Of a stretch of DNA of 64,000 bases, positions 42,404 through 51,468 are shown piece after piece (positions within the stretch are counted from its first letter, which is position 1; every line of letters starts with the position of its first letter). The DNA comes from Thermoleophilia bacterium UBA2241. GTDB taxonomy: Bacteria; Actinomycetota; Thermoleophilia; UBA2241. A program made the position numbers and the translations under genes. The stretch spans positions 62,204 through 126,203 of the forward strand of contig DDYF01000039.1 in NCBI GenBank assembly GCA_002347645.1, in the 5' to 3' direction. The notes below the pieces were generated by a model, which saw only the letters and a list, made by a program, of their open reading frames with translations, made no database searches and was not told the origin of the DNA.

Positions 42404-43995
42404 CCGACGTCGCGGTGGCGGAAGGCGACCAGGCCCGCGCCGACGAGCGCCGCGGCGATCGCCGTGAGCCAGAGCAGGGGCGCCACCTCCACCTCGGCCG
42501 CCGGCACGCGCGGGGTGTGCGCGAATGGCGAGAGGTCGAGCAGCCGCTGGTCGAGCTCGAGCAGCGGGCCGAGCTCGCCGAGCAGGAAGAACGCCACGAG
42601 GAAGGCCCAACCGGCCGCACCGAACCGCGGGACAAGCCCGAAGGCCAGCACGACGATGCCGACGAGGACCCACGCCGCGGGCAGGTGGGCCAGGGCGGCG
42701 CCGAAGACGCGGCCCACCTGGGCGGCGTCGCCGACCTGGGCCGCGTGGGCGGCGCCGCTGCCGAGGCCGGCCACGGCCATCACGACCGTCGTCCCAGCCA
42801 CCGCGACCACGACGTGGCCGACGGCCCAGCGGACGCGGGTCACGGCGGTCGCCAAGAGGGGCTCGGCACGAAGCGCAGCTTCCTCCGCGCGCAGACGCAT
42901 CGCCGCCTGGACACCGTAGGCGGACGCGACGACCCCCATGACGCCGAGTTCGACGGTCAGGAAGGCGTCGGTCAGCGTCCGCTCGCCGCCGAGCCGCACG
43001 ATGACCTCTCTGAAGTCGGGATCGTCGACGAACCCCTCGACGTTGGAGGCGACGCTCCCGAAGACCGCGCCCAGCACGAGGAGTCCCAGCGACCAGCCGA
43101 GGAGGGCGCCGCGCTGCAGCCGCCAGGCGAGCGCCAGCGGGCTCCGGAGACTGCGCGCGGCCACGGCGGGTCCCGCGCGGTCGGGGACGAGGCCGGAGCC
43201 CAAGTCGCGGCGAGCGACGAGCAGGTAGGCGACGCCGGTCAACGCGCCGGTCAAGCCGAGAAGCAGGAGCAGGACCCACCACCGTTCGCCGGCGAACGCC
43301 TGCACGCGCTGGCCCCAGCCGATCGGCGACAGCCAGCTCAGCGCGGCGAGCCCACTGCCGCCCTGCACATCTCCGACGGCGCGCAGGAGGTAGAAGGCGC
43401 CCAGCACGGCGGCGCCGATACCGGTCGCGAGGCGCGCGCTGCGCGTGAGCTGGGCGGCGACCAGGCCGACGCCGGCGAAGACGACGCCCACGCCCGCCCA
43501 GGACAGACCGAAGGCGAGCGACCCGGCTGCCGGCAGGCCTGCGGCCACCAGCCCCGCGGCGGTGAGCAGGCCGAGAGCGCCATTCATGAGGACGGCGACG
43601 AGGAGGGCGGCGGTGAGGGCCGCGAAGCGGCCGACCGCCGCCGCCCCGATCAGTTCCAGACGGCCGTTCTCCTCCTCCGCACGGGTGTGTCGCACGGCGA
43701 CGATGAGACCGAGGAGCGCGACCATCAGCGCGCCGGTGCCGGCCATCTTCCACATGGCCACGGCGCCCAGCGACTCAGGAGCGTAGATCTTCCCGTACAG
43801 CGCGACGAGGGAGGGCGACCGATTCGCGGTCTCCGCGACCTGCACGCGCGACTCCAGCGACGGGTACATGCCGGCGGTCGCCGCTGCCGAGACCGTCGCC
43901 ATGAACGCGAAGACGGCGACCCACATGGGCATCAGGAGCCGGTCGCGGCGTAGTGCGAGGCGGACCAGCTGGCCCGCGCCGGCGAAGTCGCTCAC
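42400..43995 (-). CDS. ABC-2-type exporter permease
   Basis: A large (531-residue) permease with about twelve hydrophobic segments in two similar halves, typical of actinobacterial ABC-2 exporters related to polyketide/tetronasin export systems. TRAEEENGRLELIGAAAVGRFAAL and the second-half LRAEEAALRAEPLLATAVTRVRWA are the matching cytosolic motifs. The GTG at 43995 overlaps the ATPase stop as GTGA, and gives a start at SDFAGAGQLVRLALRRDRL. Substrate is unknown; drug or antibiotic export is a family-level expectation. Confidence 0.88.
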   Translation of the reverse strand: MSDFAGAGQLVRLALRRDRLLMPMWVAVFAFMATVSAAATAGMYPSLESRVQVAETANRSPSLVALYGKIYAPESLGAVAMWKMAGTGALMVALLGLIVAVRHTRAEEENGRLELIGAAAVGRFAALTAALLVAVLMNGALGLLTAAGLVAAGLPAAGSLAFGLSWAGVGVVFAGVGLVAAQLTRSARLATGIGAAVLGAFYLLRAVGDVQGGSGLAALSWLSPIGWGQRVQAFAGERWWVLLLLLGLTGALTGVAYLLVARRDLGSGLVPDRAGPAVAARSLRSPLALAWRLQRGALLGWSLGLLVLGAVFGSVASNVEGFVDDPDFREVIVRLGGERTLTDAFLTVELGVMGVVASAYGVQAAMRLRAEEAALRAEPLLATAVTRVRWAVGHVVVAVAGTTVVMAVAGLGSGAAHAAQVGDAAQVGRVFGAALAHLPAAWVLVGIVVLAFGLVPRFGAAGWAFLVAFFLLGELGPLLELDQRLLDLSPFAHTPRVPAAEVEVAPLLWLTAIAAALVGAGLVAFRHRDVG

Positions 43996-44942
43996 CGCCG
44001 GCTCCCACCCTCGTCGCTGCACACCGTCTGCGAGTCAGGAGCCTCGCGCGCAGCGGGACCGCCGTCCTGGTAGTGCCGCAGGAACAGCTCCTCCAGGGTC
44101 GGCGGCTGGACTGAAAGGCCGCGCACTCCGCGATCGGCCAACGCGCGCAACGTCCCGTCGAGCGCCTCGCTGTCGACCTCGAAGGCGACGCGCTCACCGT
44201 CGGCGCGCACGTCGTGAACGCCCGCCAGGGCGCACAGGCCGCGCGCGTCGCCGTTCAGCTCGGCGGCGATCGTCGTGCGCATCAGGTGCCTCAGGTCCGC
44301 CAGTGACCCGGTCTCGACCGCCTTCCCGTTGCGGATGATCGTGACGCGGTCGCACACCGCCTCGACCTCGGCCAGGATGTGACTCGAGAGCAGGACCGTG
44401 CGCCCCTCGGCGCGCATCTCCTGCACGCAGGCGCGGAACTCGGCTTCCATGACGGGGTCCAGCCCGGACGTGGGCTCGTCGAGCAGATACAGCTCGACGT
44501 CCGCTGCCAGGGCGGCGATGAGCGCGACCTTCTGGCGGTTGCCCTTGGAGTAGGCGCGGCCCTTCTTCGTCGGGTCCAGCTCGAAGCGCTCGAGGAGCTC
44601 GTCGCGTCGCGTCCGGTCCAGCCCGCCGCGCAGGCGTCCCAGCAGGTCGATGACCTCGCCTCCCGAGAGCGCCGGCCACAGGTTCACGTCGCCGGGGACG
44701 TAGGCGAGGCGGCGATGGAGGGCGACGACGTCGTCCCATGGGTCGCCACCAAGGAGGCGGACCACCCCGGCGTCGGTACGCAGGAGACCGAGCAGCACGC
44801 GGAGGGCGGTGGTCTTTCCCGCGCCGTTCGGACCGAGGAAGCCGTGGACCTCACCCACCTGCACGGACAGGTCGAGTCTGTCGAGCGCGCGCGTGGTCCC
44901 GAACGTCTTGACGAGCCTCTCGAGCGCCAGCGCTTCGGCCAT
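43992..44942 (-). CDS. ABC-2 exporter ATP-binding protein
   Basis: The ATPase for the exporter, 316 residues. Walker A is GPNGAGKTT near 38-46; the signature is the variant YSKGNRQKVALIAAL, usual for this drug-export subgroup in place of LSGGQ; Walker B is LYLLDEPTSGLDP; the H-loop is LLSSHIL. A C-terminal ~90-residue domain (ending in PPTLEELFLRHY) is typical. The ATG at 44942 follows GGGGGAGG. It forms a two-gene operon with the permease. Confidence 0.93.
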   Translation of the reverse strand: MAEALALERLVKTFGTTRALDRLDLSVQVGEVHGFLGPNGAGKTTALRVLLGLLRTDAGVVRLLGGDPWDDVVALHRRLAYVPGDVNLWPALSGGEVIDLLGRLRGGLDRTRRDELLERFELDPTKKGRAYSKGNRQKVALIAALAADVELYLLDEPTSGLDPVMEAEFRACVQEMRAEGRTVLLSSHILAEVEAVCDRVTIIRNGKAVETGSLADLRHLMRTTIAAELNGDARGLCALAGVHDVRADGERVAFEVDSEALDGTLRALADRGVRGLSVQPPTLEELFLRHYQDGGPAAREAPDSQTVCSDEGGSRR

Positions 44943-45111
44943 GGACCTCCCCCGGCGTCGCCGGCATGATCGCGCGACCAGAGCCCGGCAGTGTCGTGCC
45001 GCGAGCCTCCCGTGACCGGCGGCGGGCCGGTCCGACCCAGGCCGCGTGCAACTCGCCCCGGTCGCCGCGCACCATGCTACATGCCGGAGGTCGCGGCGGC
45101 GAGGAGACGAA

Positions 45112-45153
45112 GGCCGCGGGGGCGGGCCCGCAAGCGAGCCCGCCCCCGCGGCC
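45112..45153 (-). terminator. 16-bp hairpin terminator
   Basis: GGCCGCGGGGGCGGGC (45112-45127) pairs perfectly with 45138-45153 around a 10-nt loop. It lies directly after the stop of the DUF4242-like gene on the minus strand, upstream of the ABC ATPase gene. No T-run. Confidence 0.7.
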
Positions 45154-45203
45154 CAGGGCCGTCGAAGTCGCGCGCCCGGCTCGTCACGCCCGGGTCGCGA
45201 AGC

Positions 45204-45464
45204 TCAGGCGATGAACTTCCCCGCGTCAGGCTCGAAGTAGCGCACCTCGCGGACGGCCTCGTACGGCACCTGGAAGGCGTCGAGCACGCCGACGATCGAC
45301 TGTGCGTCGGGCGCTTCCCAGTCGCAGTACGTGACCGGGTCGCTTGTCCCGCACCACGTGCACAGCCAGTTGACGCCCTCCGGCATCTCCCCGCGGCGCT
45401 GCGCGAGGCCGGCCAGGTCTTGCTCCTTGAAGGATCCGGGATGGACGGCGATGAAACGCGGCAT
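45204..45464 (-). CDS. DUF4242 / SCO4226-like small protein
   Basis: An 86-residue ferredoxin-fold-like protein beginning MPRFIAVHPGSFKEQDLAGLAQ. The cysteines in LCTWCGTSDPVTYCDWEAPD and the VGVLDAFQVPYEAVREVRYFEP ending fit the DUF4242 group; the Streptomyces member SCO4226 binds nickel. A role in metal binding here is not shown. ATG 45464 follows AAGGAGGGGAG. It is monocistronic between a hairpin terminator and the aldo/keto reductase gene. Confidence 0.8.
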   Translation of the reverse strand: MPRFIAVHPGSFKEQDLAGLAQRRGEMPEGVNWLCTWCGTSDPVTYCDWEAPDAQSIVGVLDAFQVPYEAVREVRYFEPDAGKFIA

Positions 45465-45608
45465 GGCTCCCCTCCTTGTCCTGCTCGCGCGGGCGCGCCC
45501 CCGCTCCCGCGCCTCGGCGGGCCGCGGCGCGCGTGCGGCGTCGGGCCCGCTCTCCACGACAGGTATCTACCACGGAAGCGGCCAGATGCCGCCGTTGACG
45601 TCGGGTGG

Positions 45609-46553
45609 CTACGGCGCCGGTTCCGGCTCCTCCCCGAGGAGCGACGGGTCGGCCGCCGTGGCGTCGTAGCGTGACGTGGTCTTGAACGGCTCGAAGTCGC
45701 CCCCGGCGCCGAACGGCGCCGTCCTCGCCAGCAGGGCCTCGCGCCCGGCGTCGCCGAGGGGCCGGAAGGAGTGTACGGCCGACAGGGCCTGAGCGAGGAT
45801 CGGCAGGCTGTCGATTCCTGCGATCACGACGGACGTGGGCAGGTCAAGCGCGTAGTGAAGGCACTCCGTCGGCGTCACGGCGCCCGTCTTGAGCAGGTGG
45901 CCGTCGGCCATGCTCTTCATGCCCAGGACGCCGATCCCCCGCTCGACCAGGCACGGTACGACCTGTCGCGCGAAGCTGCGGTAGTGGGCGTCGAGCAGGT
46001 TCAGGGGCATCTGCACGGCGTCGAAGGTGAACCCGTGCTGCTCGGCGACCTCCAGCGTGTGCAGATGGACGGCCGGGTCCTTGTGACCGGTGAAACCGAT
46101 GTAGCGCAGCTTGCCGGCTTCACGAGCCGTCAGCAGCGCCTCATGGGCGCCGTCCTGGCGGAAGATGCGGTGCGGGTCCTCGAAGCGCAGGACCTCATGG
46201 TGCTGGACCAAGTCGACGTGGTCGACCTGGAGGCGGCGCAGCGACTCGTCGAGCTGCCTCGCCGCCTCCTTCCTCGTCCGTCCGTCGATCTTGGTCATGA
46301 GGAAGACGCGCTCGCGATAGCCGTCGCGCAGCGCCTTGCCCATGCGGACCTCGCTGAGACCGTCGTTGTAGTCCCAGCAGTTGTCCATGAACGTGATGCC
46401 GTGGTCGACGGCCTCGCGCACCAGGCGCACGGCGAGCGCCTCGTCGACGTGCTCCATCCCGAGATGGTAACCGCCGAGGCCGATCGCCGAGACCCGCTCG
46501 CCGGTGGTCCCGAGATCGCGGTAGAGCATGTCCGGATGCTGTTCCGCCGGCAT
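45609..46553 (-). CDS. Aldo/keto reductase
   Basis: A TIM-barrel NAD(P)H oxidoreductase of 314 residues. The catalytic tetrad is visible: D57, Y62 (FMDNCWDYNDG), K88 (LMTKIDG) and H118 (LVQHHEV). The cofactor region includes GVLGMKSMADGHLLK and VIAGIDSLPIL. It belongs to the bacterial YghZ/Tas-like group; substrate is unknown. ATG 46553 has GAGGAAG upstream. Its promoter is the TATAGT reading of the symmetric box at 46582-46589, shared with the divergent cyclopropane synthase gene. Confidence 0.92.
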   Translation of the reverse strand: MPAEQHPDMLYRDLGTTGERVSAIGLGGYHLGMEHVDEALAVRLVREAVDHGITFMDNCWDYNDGLSEVRMGKALRDGYRERVFLMTKIDGRTRKEAARQLDESLRRLQVDHVDLVQHHEVLRFEDPHRIFRQDGAHEALLTAREAGKLRYIGFTGHKDPAVHLHTLEVAEQHGFTFDAVQMPLNLLDAHYRSFARQVVPCLVERGIGVLGMKSMADGHLLKTGAVTPTECLHYALDLPTSVVIAGIDSLPILAQALSAVHSFRPLGDAGREALLARTAPFGAGGDFEPFKTTSRYDATAADPSLLGEEPEPAP

Positions 46554-46581
46554 GGCATCTTCCTCACGTGTCGACGCAGCG

Positions 46582-46589
46582 ACTATACT
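46582..46589. promoter_or_regulatory. Symmetric bidirectional -10 element
   Basis: ACTATACT contains TATACT on the plus strand (46584-46589) and TATAGT on the minus strand (46587-46582). The plus start GTG at 46597 is only seven bases after the box (leaderless); the minus ATG at 46553 has a leader of about 22 nt with a ribosome site. Overlapping -10 elements of this kind define bidirectional promoters. Confidence 0.55.
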
Positions 46590-46596
46590 CTCGGAC

Positions 46597-47874
46597 GTGC
46601 CCACCGTCGCCGAGAACTTGTCGCCGTTGGTGTGCCACCTGTGTGGTGGGGAGTCCCCGCTGCGCATGCGCTTCTGGGACGGGAGCGAGCTGGGGCCTGA
46701 AAGCGGCGAGACCGTGGTCGTGTTCACGTCGGCGAACGCCGTGCGACGCGTCCTGTGGATGCCCAACGAGCTCGGCCTGGCGCGGGCGTACGTCGCCGGC
46801 GAGGTCGACGTCGACGGAGACATCTACGGGCTCTTCAGGCTGCAGGGCCTGCTCTCGCCGGCTGATCGCCCGAGCGGATGGGCAGCCCGCCTGGAGAGCG
46901 GGCGGCGGCTGGTGGAGGCCGCGCGGGCCACGGGCGCGCTCGGCCCTCCGCTCGAGCCGCCGCCCGAAGAGGCGCGCCTCCACGGCCTGCGACACTCGCG
47001 GGCGCGCGACGCGCGAGCCATCGCCCATCACTACGACGTCTCGAACGACTTCTACCGCCTCTTCCTCGGCGAGACCATGACCTACTCGTGCGCGTACTTC
47101 GCGACGCCGGAGACGCCACTGGCCGACGCGCAGCGCGCCAAGTACGACCTGATCTGCCGCAAGCTCGGCCTGCGGCCCGGCATGCGGCTCCTCGACGTCG
47201 GCTGCGGCTGGGGCGGCATGGCGATGCACGCCGCCGAGCGCTACGGCGCGCAGGCCGTCGGCGTCACCGTGTCGCAACGCCAGGTGGACTACGCGCGCGA
47301 CGCGGTCGCGGCCGCCGGGCTGGGCGACCGCGTCGACATCCGCCTGCAGGACTACCGCGACGTGGCCGACGGCCCGTTCGACGCGATCTCGAGCATCGGC
47401 ATGTTCGAGCACGTCGGGCGCGCGAAGCTCGGCGAGTACTTCGGCCGCCTGTACGGCCTGCTGCGCCCCGGCGGCCGGCTGCTGAACCACGGCATCTGCC
47501 GGCCGCGCGGCAGTCGCGGCCTGCGCCGCACCTCCTTCGCCGGCCGCTACGTCTTTCCCGACGGCGAGCTGCACGAGGTCGGCATCGTCGCCAAGGCCAT
47601 GCAGGCACGCGGCTTCGAGGTGCGGGACACGCAGTCGCTGCGCGAGCACTACGCGCTCACGCTCCGTCACTGGGTGCGCAACCTCGAGGAGCACTGGGAC
47701 GATGCCGTTCGCCTCTCGAGCCCCGGCCGGGCGCGCGTGTGGCGACTCTACATGGCCGGCTCGGCCGAGAACTTCGCCAACGGCAAGACCACCGTCCACC
47801 AGGTGCTCGCGGTGCGCCCCGACGCCGACGGCAGGTCCGGCCTGCCCCTCACGCGCGAGGCCCTCGCCGGCTGA
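46597..47874 (+). CDS. cfa: Cyclopropane-fatty-acyl-phospholipid synthase family methyltransferase
   Basis: A SAM-dependent enzyme of 425 residues that adds a methylene bridge (or methyl group) to unsaturated acyl chains in membrane lipids. The SAM motif is LLDVGCGWGGMAMHAAERYGA at ~198-217; upstream is IAHHYDVSNDFYRLFLGETMTYSCAYF, and later SSIGMFEHVGRAKL and HGICRPRG. I place the start at GTG 46597, leaderless behind TATACT; the in-frame ATG at 46528 would extend back over the promoter into the divergent gene. The product changes membrane fluidity, acid or oxidative resistance. Confidence 0.93.
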   Translation: MPTVAENLSPLVCHLCGGESPLRMRFWDGSELGPESGETVVVFTSANAVRRVLWMPNELGLARAYVAGEVDVDGDIYGLFRLQGLLSPADRPSGWAARLESGRRLVEAARATGALGPPLEPPPEEARLHGLRHSRARDARAIAHHYDVSNDFYRLFLGETMTYSCAYFATPETPLADAQRAKYDLICRKLGLRPGMRLLDVGCGWGGMAMHAAERYGAQAVGVTVSQRQVDYARDAVAAAGLGDRVDIRLQDYRDVADGPFDAISSIGMFEHVGRAKLGEYFGRLYGLLRPGGRLLNHGICRPRGSRGLRRTSFAGRYVFPDGELHEVGIVAKAMQARGFEVRDTQSLREHYALTLRHWVRNLEEHWDDAVRLSSPGRARVWRLYMAGSAENFANGKTTVHQVLAVRPDADGRSGLPLTREALAG

Positions 47875-47930
47875 CCAGCCGCCGCGGCGTGGGCACCGGG
47901 GGACCGAGCAAAGAGCGAGAGGAGCCCTTC

Positions 47931-48305
47931 GTGGCGGCATGCCACACGCCCCCAGACGGTCCTGAGGCAGGTCTGTCACGTCTCGTCGCCCAAGCCGTGG
48001 ACGACCTTGCGAGTCGCCTGCGCGTGCCTTCCGGCGAGGTCGAGGTGCTTGAGGCGCGGGCGGTCATCTGGCCGGACGCGAGCTGCGGCTGTCCGCGCCC
48101 GGGCATGCGGTTCAAGCAGGTGCCCGTCGACGGCGCCCTCATCCGCCTCGCCGTCACGGACCGCGGGTTCGAGTACCACAGTGGCTCGGGCGGACGACCG
48201 TTCCTGTGCGCGTCCGCGCCCCCGCTCACCGGCGGGCCCCGCGGCCCCTTTGACCTGAAGCCGAGGGACCCTGCGAGCGACGAGCGCGCCGATCCGTCCC
48301 GCTGA
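47931..48305 (+). CDS. Hypothetical protein with a conserved WPDxSCGCP motif
   Basis: A 124-residue protein. The middle (AVIWPDASCGCPRPGMRFKQVPVDGALIRLAV followed by FEYHSG) is a motif I recall from many actinobacterial and chloroflexal uncharacterised proteins, often in secreted or lipoprotein contexts; here there is no signal peptide. The paired cysteines C-G-C may bind metal or form a disulfide. The GTG at 47931 has GAGAGGAG seven bases upstream, 57 bp after cfa, so it may be in the same transcript. The function is unknown. Confidence 0.7.
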   Translation: MAACHTPPDGPEAGLSRLVAQAVDDLASRLRVPSGEVEVLEARAVIWPDASCGCPRPGMRFKQVPVDGALIRLAVTDRGFEYHSGSGGRPFLCASAPPLTGGPRGPFDLKPRDPASDERADPSR

Positions 48306-48410
48306 CCGGCCCTGGGCGCGCGTCTCCCGGGCGAGCGCCGGAAAGGGCAGCGCGGAACGCGCAGCGGGGCCCGTGGAGCAGGCCCGTCGCGCCGCCCGCA
48401 GGCAGAAGAC

Positions 48411-48444
48411 GGCCGCCCGCCGGATGACGATCCGGCGGGCGGCC
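48411..48444. terminator. 15-bp hairpin terminator
   Basis: GGCCGCCCGCCGGAT (48411-48425) pairs perfectly with 48430-48444 around a GACG loop. It lies between convergent genes, and probably stops transcripts coming from cfa and its follower. Confidence 0.75.
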
Positions 48445-48460
48445 GCTGTGTGAGAAGCGT

Positions 48461-48493
48461 GAGCCGGGCCCGGGCGTCGCCCGGGCCCGGCTC
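48461..48493. terminator. Second 15-bp hairpin terminator
   Basis: GAGCCGGGCCCGGGC (48461-48475) pairs perfectly with 48479-48493 around a 3-nt loop, extendable by one T-A pair. It sits 14 bp beyond the subtilase stop and should terminate that minus-strand gene. Confidence 0.75.
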
Positions 48494-48507
48494 ATCTGCG
48501 TCTTGCT

Positions 48508-51468
48508 CTACCGGTTGTCGACGTTGACCAGCGTGAGGCCCATCAGGCCGCTGTCGCCGGTGTGCGACACGGCGCCGAGGTGCCACTCGCCGGCCGTCGC
48601 GCCCGTCCAGCTCACGTTGACGGGCTCGGTCGCACCGAGCGTCGCCGACGCTGGCGCCGAGTCGATGGTGAGGTTGCCGCCCGGCGTCGCCGAGACGGCC
48701 CACGTGTACATGGTGTAGTCGGAGTCTGTCCCGATCGTCTGCCAGCCGTGCACGAAGACATACCAGGTGCCGTCCGCCGGAAGCAGGATGTCGACCCGCT
48801 CGTCAGTGCCACCGCTTGTGCTGCTGGCGTACAGGTTCCCGTCGGGGTCGAAGACATACACGTCGAGGTCGTTGTCGGCCTCGGTGCCGTCCGGCGGCAG
48901 GACAAGCCTGAAGAAGGCCGCCCCGGTGAGGTCGAACGTGTGCAGGGTGCTGAAGCCGTCACCCGGGTCGAACGTCTGATCCGGATCTTGGACCACGTTG
49001 CCAAGGGTGACCGTCGCCGGCACGAGGCCGTGCGCGGCCGCGGTGTACGAGCCGGTGTACCCGAAGGTGACGTTGAAGCTCGCCGCGCCGGTCTCGCCCA
49101 TGCCGGCGATCTCCGCCGGCGCCTTGAAGAGCGCACCCTTCACGGCGATCGGGCTGTAGACCGAGTAGCCCTGCTTCTTGGCGCCCATCGAGCGGTCCGA
49201 GACCCACGTCAGTGAGCCGAAGCGCCACTCGCCCGCCGGGGCGCTGACGTTAGTGATGGTGACCTTGTACGTCGCCGGCCTGCCGACCGGGACGACGAGC
49301 ACCTTCGGCGACACCTTCACGGTGAAGCCCTCCGGCGCCTCGACCACAGGCTTGAGCTGCAGCGCGCTGCCCGAGACGTTCGTCAGGGTCCGCTTGACCG
49401 TGATGGCGCCGGGCAGCTCGGCCACGCCGATCGACGGGTAGTTGAGGTTGTAGGCCTGCGTCGGCACGCCCGCCGCCTCGAGAGCCGCGCGCGTGGCATC
49501 CGGGTCGGCGAACACCTCGGGAGCGGCGTCGCACAGGAAGCCGAGGTACTCGTTCCAGCCCGCGTCGTAGGCGACGCCGGGCTTGAACGGCGAGCCGTTG
49601 GCGACGGAGCTGGGATCGACGTGGCCGCTGCCCATGGCGAATGGATCAGCCTGCGCCACGCCGTCCTCGGCCTTCACGTCCTGGTAGGCCGTCGTCATGA
49701 TCGCCGACTTGGCGATGGCGGGGCTCCATCTGGGGTGAGCCTGCTTGACGAGGGCGAACACCCCGGCCACGTGCGGGCTCGACATGGACGTGCCGCCGAT
49801 CGACTGGAACAGCTCGCCGGGCACGAACCCCGGATCGGGGAAGGGCGAGGCGCCGGCGAGGATGTTCACGCCGGGAGCCGTGACGTCGGGCTTGATGATG
49901 TCCACCGCGACCGGGTTGGGGCCCCGAGACGAGAACGACGCCATCCACGGGGCTTCGATCTCCGTGTACACGCCGCCGTTGATCTGGGCGACCGGCTCGA
50001 CCGTCGCGGCGATGTAGGCCTTGATGGCCAGACCGTCGGTGTTGTTGATGTGCACGGTCGGCAACCAGTGCGTATCGGTGTTGAGGTCCTGGGCGTCGTC
50101 CGTGTTGTACAGGATCATCCCGGCGCCGCCGGCGGAGGAGACGGCGTAACCCTTCTCCACCCGCGCGTACACGCCACGCTTGACGAGCACGATCTTGCCC
50201 GCGACGTCGGCGGGGTTGAAGCCCACGCTCGGGTCACCGAGCTCGTTGCCCAGGTCCGCGGCGTCCACCAGAGGCAGCTCTTCGGTGCTCGCCGTGATGG
50301 ATGCGCCGAAGAACTCCCAGCCGTCACTCGAGCTGACGGAGCCCTGGAACGTGCGGCTCTGCGTGCTGGCACCCACGGTCGTGAGCCACGGCCAGATACC
50401 GGGGCTGCCGACGGTCTCGGGACCAGGGCCGTCGTTGCCGGCCGAGGTCGCCACGAAGACGCCCGCGTCGGCGGCGAAGAGGAAGGCGATGTCGTCGGCG
50501 CCCGGCGAACCCGCGCCGCCGCCGATCGAGTAGTTGATCACGTCCACGCCGTCGGCGACGGCCTGGTCGATGGCGGCCGCGAGATCCGACGTGTAGCCGC
50601 CCAGGTTGCCCAGGGCCTTGTAGGCGATGACGCGCGCACGAGGAGCGATACCCGAGACGGTCCCGAAGGGGACGCCCGAGATGCTCGCCTCGACGTCGGC
50701 GTTGCCGGCCGCCGTGGAGGCGGTGTGCGTGCCGTGGCCGTCGTCGTCACGGGCCGAGTCGAACTCGTCCGGGTCCGCACCGGTGTAGGTGCGATAGGTG
50801 TCGAGGATCTGGTAGGCGCCGAGGAGCTTGTTGTTCTCCTCGGTGTAGGGCGCGTCGTTCGGGTTGTGCGCCGTGTTACCGAAGTCGTAGGGCAGGCCCT
50901 CGAAGCGGAGCATCGGCATGTACGTGCCGTCGTCGGCGAAGCTCGGGTGCTCCGGCCAGATACCCGTGTCGACCACGCCGACGACGACGCCCTCGCCGTT
51001 GTAGCCCCTGGCCCACGGGCCGGCAGGGCCAGTGAGGCCGAGGAAGCTCGGCGAGTTGTCGGTGGTCTTCTGGCGCAACTGGTCCTTGAGCACCATCAGC
51101 ACGCCGGACTGGCGCTTCATGTCGGCGGCCTGCGCCTTGGTCAGAGCAACGGCGAAGCCGTTCAGCGAGATCGTGTAGTCGTGGATCTTCTGGCGCGCGT
51201 CGATGCCCACCGCGGCGAGCGCCTTGTTGTGCTTGCCGCGCAGGTACTTCTCGTACTGGTTCACGCGCGCGCTGTCGGCGGCGATCTTCTTGCCGACGGC
51301 CGGCTTCGTCGCCTGAAGACCCTTGACCCCGCCGTCGTAGGCGACGGCCGGCTTGGCCTTCATGATGACGACGTACACGTCCTTGCCGGCGTCGAGCGCC
51401 TGCGCGGGCACCGCCGCGAGCAAGGCCAAGGCCAAGGCAAGGAGCAGCAGCAAGACCGGTCTCTTCAT
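48508..51468 (-). CDS. Secreted subtilisin-like serine protease (S8) with PA, Fn3-like and pre-peptidase-type domains
   Basis: A large secreted protease of 986 residues. Order: signal peptide (1-24, ending AQA), I9 propeptide/inhibitor domain (~26-135), S8 catalytic domain with D167 (VVDTGIWPEH), H245 (DGHGTHTA) and S560 (GGTSMSSPH), a protease-associated domain inserted at ~420-495, an Fn3-like domain (~660-760) as in plant subtilases, and a C-terminal beta domain (~815-905, FRLVLPPDGTEADNDLDVYVFDPDG) resembling bacterial PPC domains. ATG 51468 follows AGGGGG. It probably degrades extracellular protein for nutrition. The unusually long upstream region suggests complex control. Confidence 0.95.
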   Translation of the reverse strand: MKRPVLLLLLALALALLAAVPAQALDAGKDVYVVIMKAKPAVAYDGGVKGLQATKPAVGKKIAADSARVNQYEKYLRGKHNKALAAVGIDARQKIHDYTISLNGFAVALTKAQAADMKRQSGVLMVLKDQLRQKTTDNSPSFLGLTGPAGPWARGYNGEGVVVGVVDTGIWPEHPSFADDGTYMPMLRFEGLPYDFGNTAHNPNDAPYTEENNKLLGAYQILDTYRTYTGADPDEFDSARDDDGHGTHTASTAAGNADVEASISGVPFGTVSGIAPRARVIAYKALGNLGGYTSDLAAAIDQAVADGVDVINYSIGGGAGSPGADDIAFLFAADAGVFVATSAGNDGPGPETVGSPGIWPWLTTVGASTQSRTFQGSVSSSDGWEFFGASITASTEELPLVDAADLGNELGDPSVGFNPADVAGKIVLVKRGVYARVEKGYAVSSAGGAGMILYNTDDAQDLNTDTHWLPTVHINNTDGLAIKAYIAATVEPVAQINGGVYTEIEAPWMASFSSRGPNPVAVDIIKPDVTAPGVNILAGASPFPDPGFVPGELFQSIGGTSMSSPHVAGVFALVKQAHPRWSPAIAKSAIMTTAYQDVKAEDGVAQADPFAMGSGHVDPSSVANGSPFKPGVAYDAGWNEYLGFLCDAAPEVFADPDATRAALEAAGVPTQAYNLNYPSIGVAELPGAITVKRTLTNVSGSALQLKPVVEAPEGFTVKVSPKVLVVPVGRPATYKVTITNVSAPAGEWRFGSLTWVSDRSMGAKKQGYSVYSPIAVKGALFKAPAEIAGMGETGAASFNVTFGYTGSYTAAAHGLVPATVTLGNVVQDPDQTFDPGDGFSTLHTFDLTGAAFFRLVLPPDGTEADNDLDVYVFDPDGNLYASSTSGGTDERVDILLPADGTWYVFVHGWQTIGTDSDYTMYTWAVSATPGGNLTIDSAPASATLGATEPVNVSWTGATAGEWHLGAVSHTGDSGLMGLTLVNVDNR

